From: Thermococcus argininiproducens
Lineage (GTDB): Archaea; Methanobacteriota_B; Thermococci; Thermococcales; Thermococcaceae
Reading direction: 5' to 3'
Length of the DNA: 64,000 nt
Assembly (NCBI RefSeq): GCF_023746595.1
Contig: NZ_CP080572.1
Span: 1,658,530-1,722,529, forward strand
Shown: one piece after another, positions 61,601 to 64,000 of the stretch
Layout: each line of letters opens with the position of its first letter
Position numbering within the stretch: the first letter of the stretch is position 1
The notes under the pieces: model-generated
What the model saw: the letters and a program-made list of their open reading frames with translations, nothing else
What the model was told of the DNA's origin: nothing
The model's database searches: none
Position numbers and translations under genes: made by a program

Positions 61601-62023
61601 ATGAAAAAGATTGTTAAAAAGGTGTTTCAGTTCATAGGAATCCTCCTTTTTATTTTGGCTGGCTTATATTTAACCCACCTTTCTCTCAATCTGAACGATC
61701 CACACTTAAATGATCTGGATGTTATAGACCTCACTGTGAAATCTGCCATGTATTTCTTAATACTCGGTATAGCCATGATTTCATTTTCTTTGTTCTATTC
61801 TGAACTCAGTGCCATGGCCAAATCCCTGGCCGCAACAGTTCTTCTAGGTTTGGCGGCGCTACCCGGATACACTATTGGTGTAGAGCCTTTAATAATAGGA
61901 TGCTCACCATGTAGCGCATTTGAGATGCACTGGCTTTCAAACCTTGTTGGCCTACTTATTTTTGTGCTTTCGATTGGAGGCCTCTTCCTTTTGTGGCTCC
62001 CATTTTTAAAAAGAAAAATGTAA
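61601..62023 (+). CDS. Four-helix membrane protein
   Basis: 140 residues with hydrophobic segments near 10-30, 46-66, 76-98 and 112-134. The loop GCSPCSAFEMHW contains a CxxC that could be redox-active or bind metal on the outer face. No family recognised. GAGGAAGGTGGAAAA precedes the ATG. Confidence 0.6.
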   Translation: MKKIVKKVFQFIGILLFILAGLYLTHLSLNLNDPHLNDLDVIDLTVKSAMYFLILGIAMISFSLFYSELSAMAKSLAATVLLGLAALPGYTIGVEPLIIGCSPCSAFEMHWLSNLVGLLIFVLSIGGLFLLWLPFLKRKM

Positions 62024-62109
62024 ACAACCAAAAGGAAAATAAATTTAACAAACATACTCTAAAGCATGAAAAATTAGATTAGTTAAGATCATCAAAAGGA
62101 GGGACAAAA

Positions 62110-63111
62110 ATGAGGGTTCTTGCTTCAGCCCCAGCTAAAATTATTCTCTTTGGAGAGCACAGTGTTGTTTATGGGAAACCCGCTATAGCGGCAGCTATTG
62201 ATTTGAGAACCTATGTGAGAGCCGAATTCAATAAAAATGGGAGGATAAGGATAGAGGCAAAGGATATAAGAACTCCTGGCCTAACAGTTTCTTTCTCAGA
62301 AGATCAAATATATTTTGAAACAGACTATGGAAGAGCTGCAGAGGTTTTGAGCTACGTAAGAGAAGCCATAAACCTTGTCATGGAAGAAGCTGATAAGCAG
62401 AAAGGAGTAACAGTTTCTATAACTTCTCAAATTCCCGTGGGTGCTGGCCTTGGAAGCTCAGCCGCTGTAGCAGTAGCTACGATAGGCGCTGTCTCAAAGC
62501 TTTTGAACTTGGAACTAAGCAATGCAGAGATAGCTAAACTTGGACACAAAGTGGAGCTCCTTGTCCAAGGAGCTTCGAGTGGAATTGACCCAACGGTTTC
62601 TGCTGTTGGTGGTTTTCTTTACTACCAAAATGGCTCCTTTGAAAGTCTGCCAGTGGTGGAGCTTCCAATAGTCGTGGGATACACAGGTTCAAGCGGAAGC
62701 ACTAAGGAACTTGTTGCTAAAGTTAGGAAAAGCTTCGATGAGATGCCAGAGATAATTGACCCCATCCTTAACTCAATGGGGAAAGTTGTTGAAAAGGCCA
62801 AAGAGATAATACTAGCAGAATATGACAAAGAAATTAAATTCGAGCTCTTGGGAAGGTTAATGAATATAAATCACGGCTTGCTCGATGCGTTAGGAGTTTC
62901 AACTAAGAGTTTGAGCGATTTAGTGTATGCTTCAAGAGAAGCTGGAGCTTTGGGAGCCAAGATAACTGGAGCAGGAGGAGGTGGATGCATGTACGCCTTA
63001 GCTCCAGAAAAGCAAAGTGAAGTTGCAACAGCCATAAAAATCGCTGGTGGAATGCCAATGATAACCAAGATTAGCAAAGAAGGACTTAGAATTGAGGAGG
63101 TTGAGAAATGA
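62110..63111 (+). CDS. mvk: Mevalonate kinase
   Basis: Phosphorylates mevalonate for isoprenoid lipid synthesis. GHMP kinase of 333 residues: [38 protein letters not shown] (ATP loop), [18 protein letters not shown] with the catalytic Asp, and [29 protein letters not shown] precedes the ATG. The stop overlaps the next gene by four bases. Confidence 0.97.
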   Translation: MRVLASAPAKIILFGEHSVVYGKPAIAAAIDLRTYVRAEFNKNGRIRIEAKDIRTPGLTVSFSEDQIYFETDYGRAAEVLSYVREAINLVMEEADKQKGVTVSITSQIPVGAGLGSSAAVAVATIGAVSKLLNLELSNAEIAKLGHKVELLVQGASSGIDPTVSAVGGFLYYQNGSFESLPVVELPIVVGYTGSSGSTKELVAKVRKSFDEMPEIIDPILNSMGKVVEKAKEIILAEYDKEIKFELLGRLMNINHGLLDALGVSTKSLSDLVYASREAGALGAKITGAGGGGCMYALAPEKQSEVATAIKIAGGMPMITKISKEGLRIEEVEK

Positions 63112-63890
63112 TAATCATCAAACTTGGTGGAAGTGTTATAAGTAACAAGAACAAACCTTACTCGTTTAATCAGGAGATTATTGAACAGACAGCCGAGGAG
63201 ATTGCTCAATTTTATCCAAATGAACAGTTCATTTTCGTTCACGGTGGAGGAAGTTTTGGACATCCAAATGCTAGGGAGTACAAAATTCGAGAAGGTCTAA
63301 TAGGAGATGTAAAAAGAAAAAGAATAGGATTCTCCAAGACACACCAAGCAATGCTTAAACTAAACAGTCTAATAGTCGAAACTTTCCTCGAAAAGGGCCT
63401 ACCTGCCTATTCTGTATCTTCTTCATCAATATTCCTCATAGAAAAAGGTGAAATTGTCTATGGTGAGCTCGAAGTTTTAAGAAAGCTATTGGAGAAAGAT
63501 TTCATCCCAGTTCTCTTTGGTGACACGGCAATAGCCCTGGATAAGGGAATAGACATTCTCTCTGGGGATCAGATAATAAACTATCTTGCAAGGATGTTCA
63601 AACCAAGCAAAGTACTTTTTTTGATGGACGTTGATGGGATCTATGATAAAAATCCAAAAGAAAAAGGGGCAAAACTCATTAAAGAACTTACCAAAGAAGA
63701 AATTAAACACCTGCTGGAAAGCTCAGAATCGGCTGGAATAGATGTAACGGGAGGTATCGGAAATAAACTAAAGAAAGCTCTAGAAATAGCCCACTACACA
63801 GATGTGTATTTTGCTAATGGAATGGTCAAGGGAAATTTAATAAGAATCTTGAAAGGAGAAAATCCAGGGACAATTATTAAGAGGTGGTAA
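63108..63890 (+). CDS. Isopentenyl phosphate kinase
   Basis: 260 residues. Converts isopentenyl phosphate to isopentenyl diphosphate, the last kinase of the archaeal mevalonate route. Amino-acid-kinase fold: [16 protein letters not shown] at the N-terminus, [16 protein letters not shown] with the substrate histidine, [21 protein letters not shown], and [14 protein letters not shown]. Coupled to mvk by the ATGA overlap. Confidence 0.95.
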   Translation: MIIIKLGGSVISNKNKPYSFNQEIIEQTAEEIAQFYPNEQFIFVHGGGSFGHPNAREYKIREGLIGDVKRKRIGFSKTHQAMLKLNSLIVETFLEKGLPAYSVSSSSIFLIEKGEIVYGELEVLRKLLEKDFIPVLFGDTAIALDKGIDILSGDQIINYLARMFKPSKVLFLMDVDGIYDKNPKEKGAKLIKELTKEEIKHLLESSESAGIDVTGGIGNKLKKALEIAHYTDVYFANGMVKGNLIRILKGENPGTIIKRW

Positions 63891-63891
63891 A

Positions 63892-64000
63892 ATGGATAAA
63901 GAAGAGCTTACTGTAATTAGAAAGTTTGAACACATAGAGCACTGCTTAAAGAAGCAAGTTGAAGCTCATGTAAGTACCCAATTCGAGAACATACATTTTG
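63892..64000 (+). CDS. fni: Type 2 isopentenyl-diphosphate delta-isomerase, 5' part
   Basis: The first 36 codons ([20 protein letters not shown] and [14 protein letters not shown]) match the N-terminus of FMN-dependent type 2 IPP isomerases, where RKxEHI is a flavin and substrate contact. It continues beyond the window. The ATG follows GAGGTGGTAA, one base after the stop of the kinase gene, so the three isoprenoid genes form one operon. Confidence 0.88.
   Translation, partial: MDKEELTVIRKFEHIEHCLKKQVEAHVSTQFENIHF

Overview
The window is a piece of a hyperthermophilic euryarchaeal chromosome, almost certainly from the order Thermococcales (Thermococcus, Pyrococcus or Palaeococcus). The evidence is the gene content: ADP-dependent phosphofructokinase, Alba, Pelota, TiaS, TtuA, RNase P protein Rpp30, L15e, proteasome beta, XerA, the archaeal mevalonate route, and families largely confined to this order such as DUF257 and DUF835. 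The DNA is AT-rich with densely packed genes. Most starts carry a GGTGAT or GGAGGT type ribosome binding site, and A/T-rich TATA boxes lie about 25 bases before predicted transcript starts. I see no tRNA, rRNA or CRISPR array.

Layout. 1-240: 5' part of the SRP (7S) RNA on the minus strand. 320-4280: housekeeping genes (DUF99, CutA, acylphosphatase, ACT-domain regulator, DUF460 nuclease-like protein). 4359-6805: a radical SAM gene cut exactly inside its CX3CX2C motif by a TnpB-only IS200/IS605-type element. 6790-20150: TtuA, a site-2 protease, a C/D box guide RNA, lipoate ligase, signal peptidase, M19 dipeptidase, Pelota, L15e, Rpp30. 20160-26920: a DUF835 membrane protein with two PaaK-like adenylating enzymes, an HD hydrolase, a large HTH regulator and a DUF257 protein. 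27000-35360: TiaS, PurB, Alba, a membrane-anchored HTH protein, a CBS protein, proteasome beta, a secreted metalloprotease, a cyclic 2,3-diphosphoglycerate synthetase homologue and an MDP-1 phosphatase.

35360-49440 is the accessory stretch. It holds an MFS exporter, lipoproteins, acetyltransferases, a DUF3795-GrpB fusion, broken genes, a duplicated gene start, a GC-rich patch and several palindromic operators, so it looks like a site of repeated gain and loss. 49440-57760 returns to conserved genes: XPD helicase, M42 aminopeptidase, SfsA, a Toprim coiled-coil protein, XerA, ADP-PFK with a putative glycolytic regulator motif, and a maleate isomerase family protein. 57930-60450 is a four-gene KaiC-type signalling operon. 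60565-64000 holds MEMO, a small membrane protein, and the mevalonate kinase, isopentenyl phosphate kinase and type 2 IPP isomerase genes; the last runs off the window.

The most interesting items are: (1) the TnpB insertion into the radical SAM gene, with a RuvC active site whose glutamate appears relocated; (2) the KaiC operon coupling an active ATPase, an inactive paralogue and two multispanning membrane proteins; (3) a C/D guide RNA whose two guides fit 23S and 16S rRNA; (4) a duplicated and decapitated metalloprotease gene flanking an acetyltransferase; and (5) paired palindromic operators at 45066-45123. Functions are from sequence reading and family knowledge only; no database search was run.
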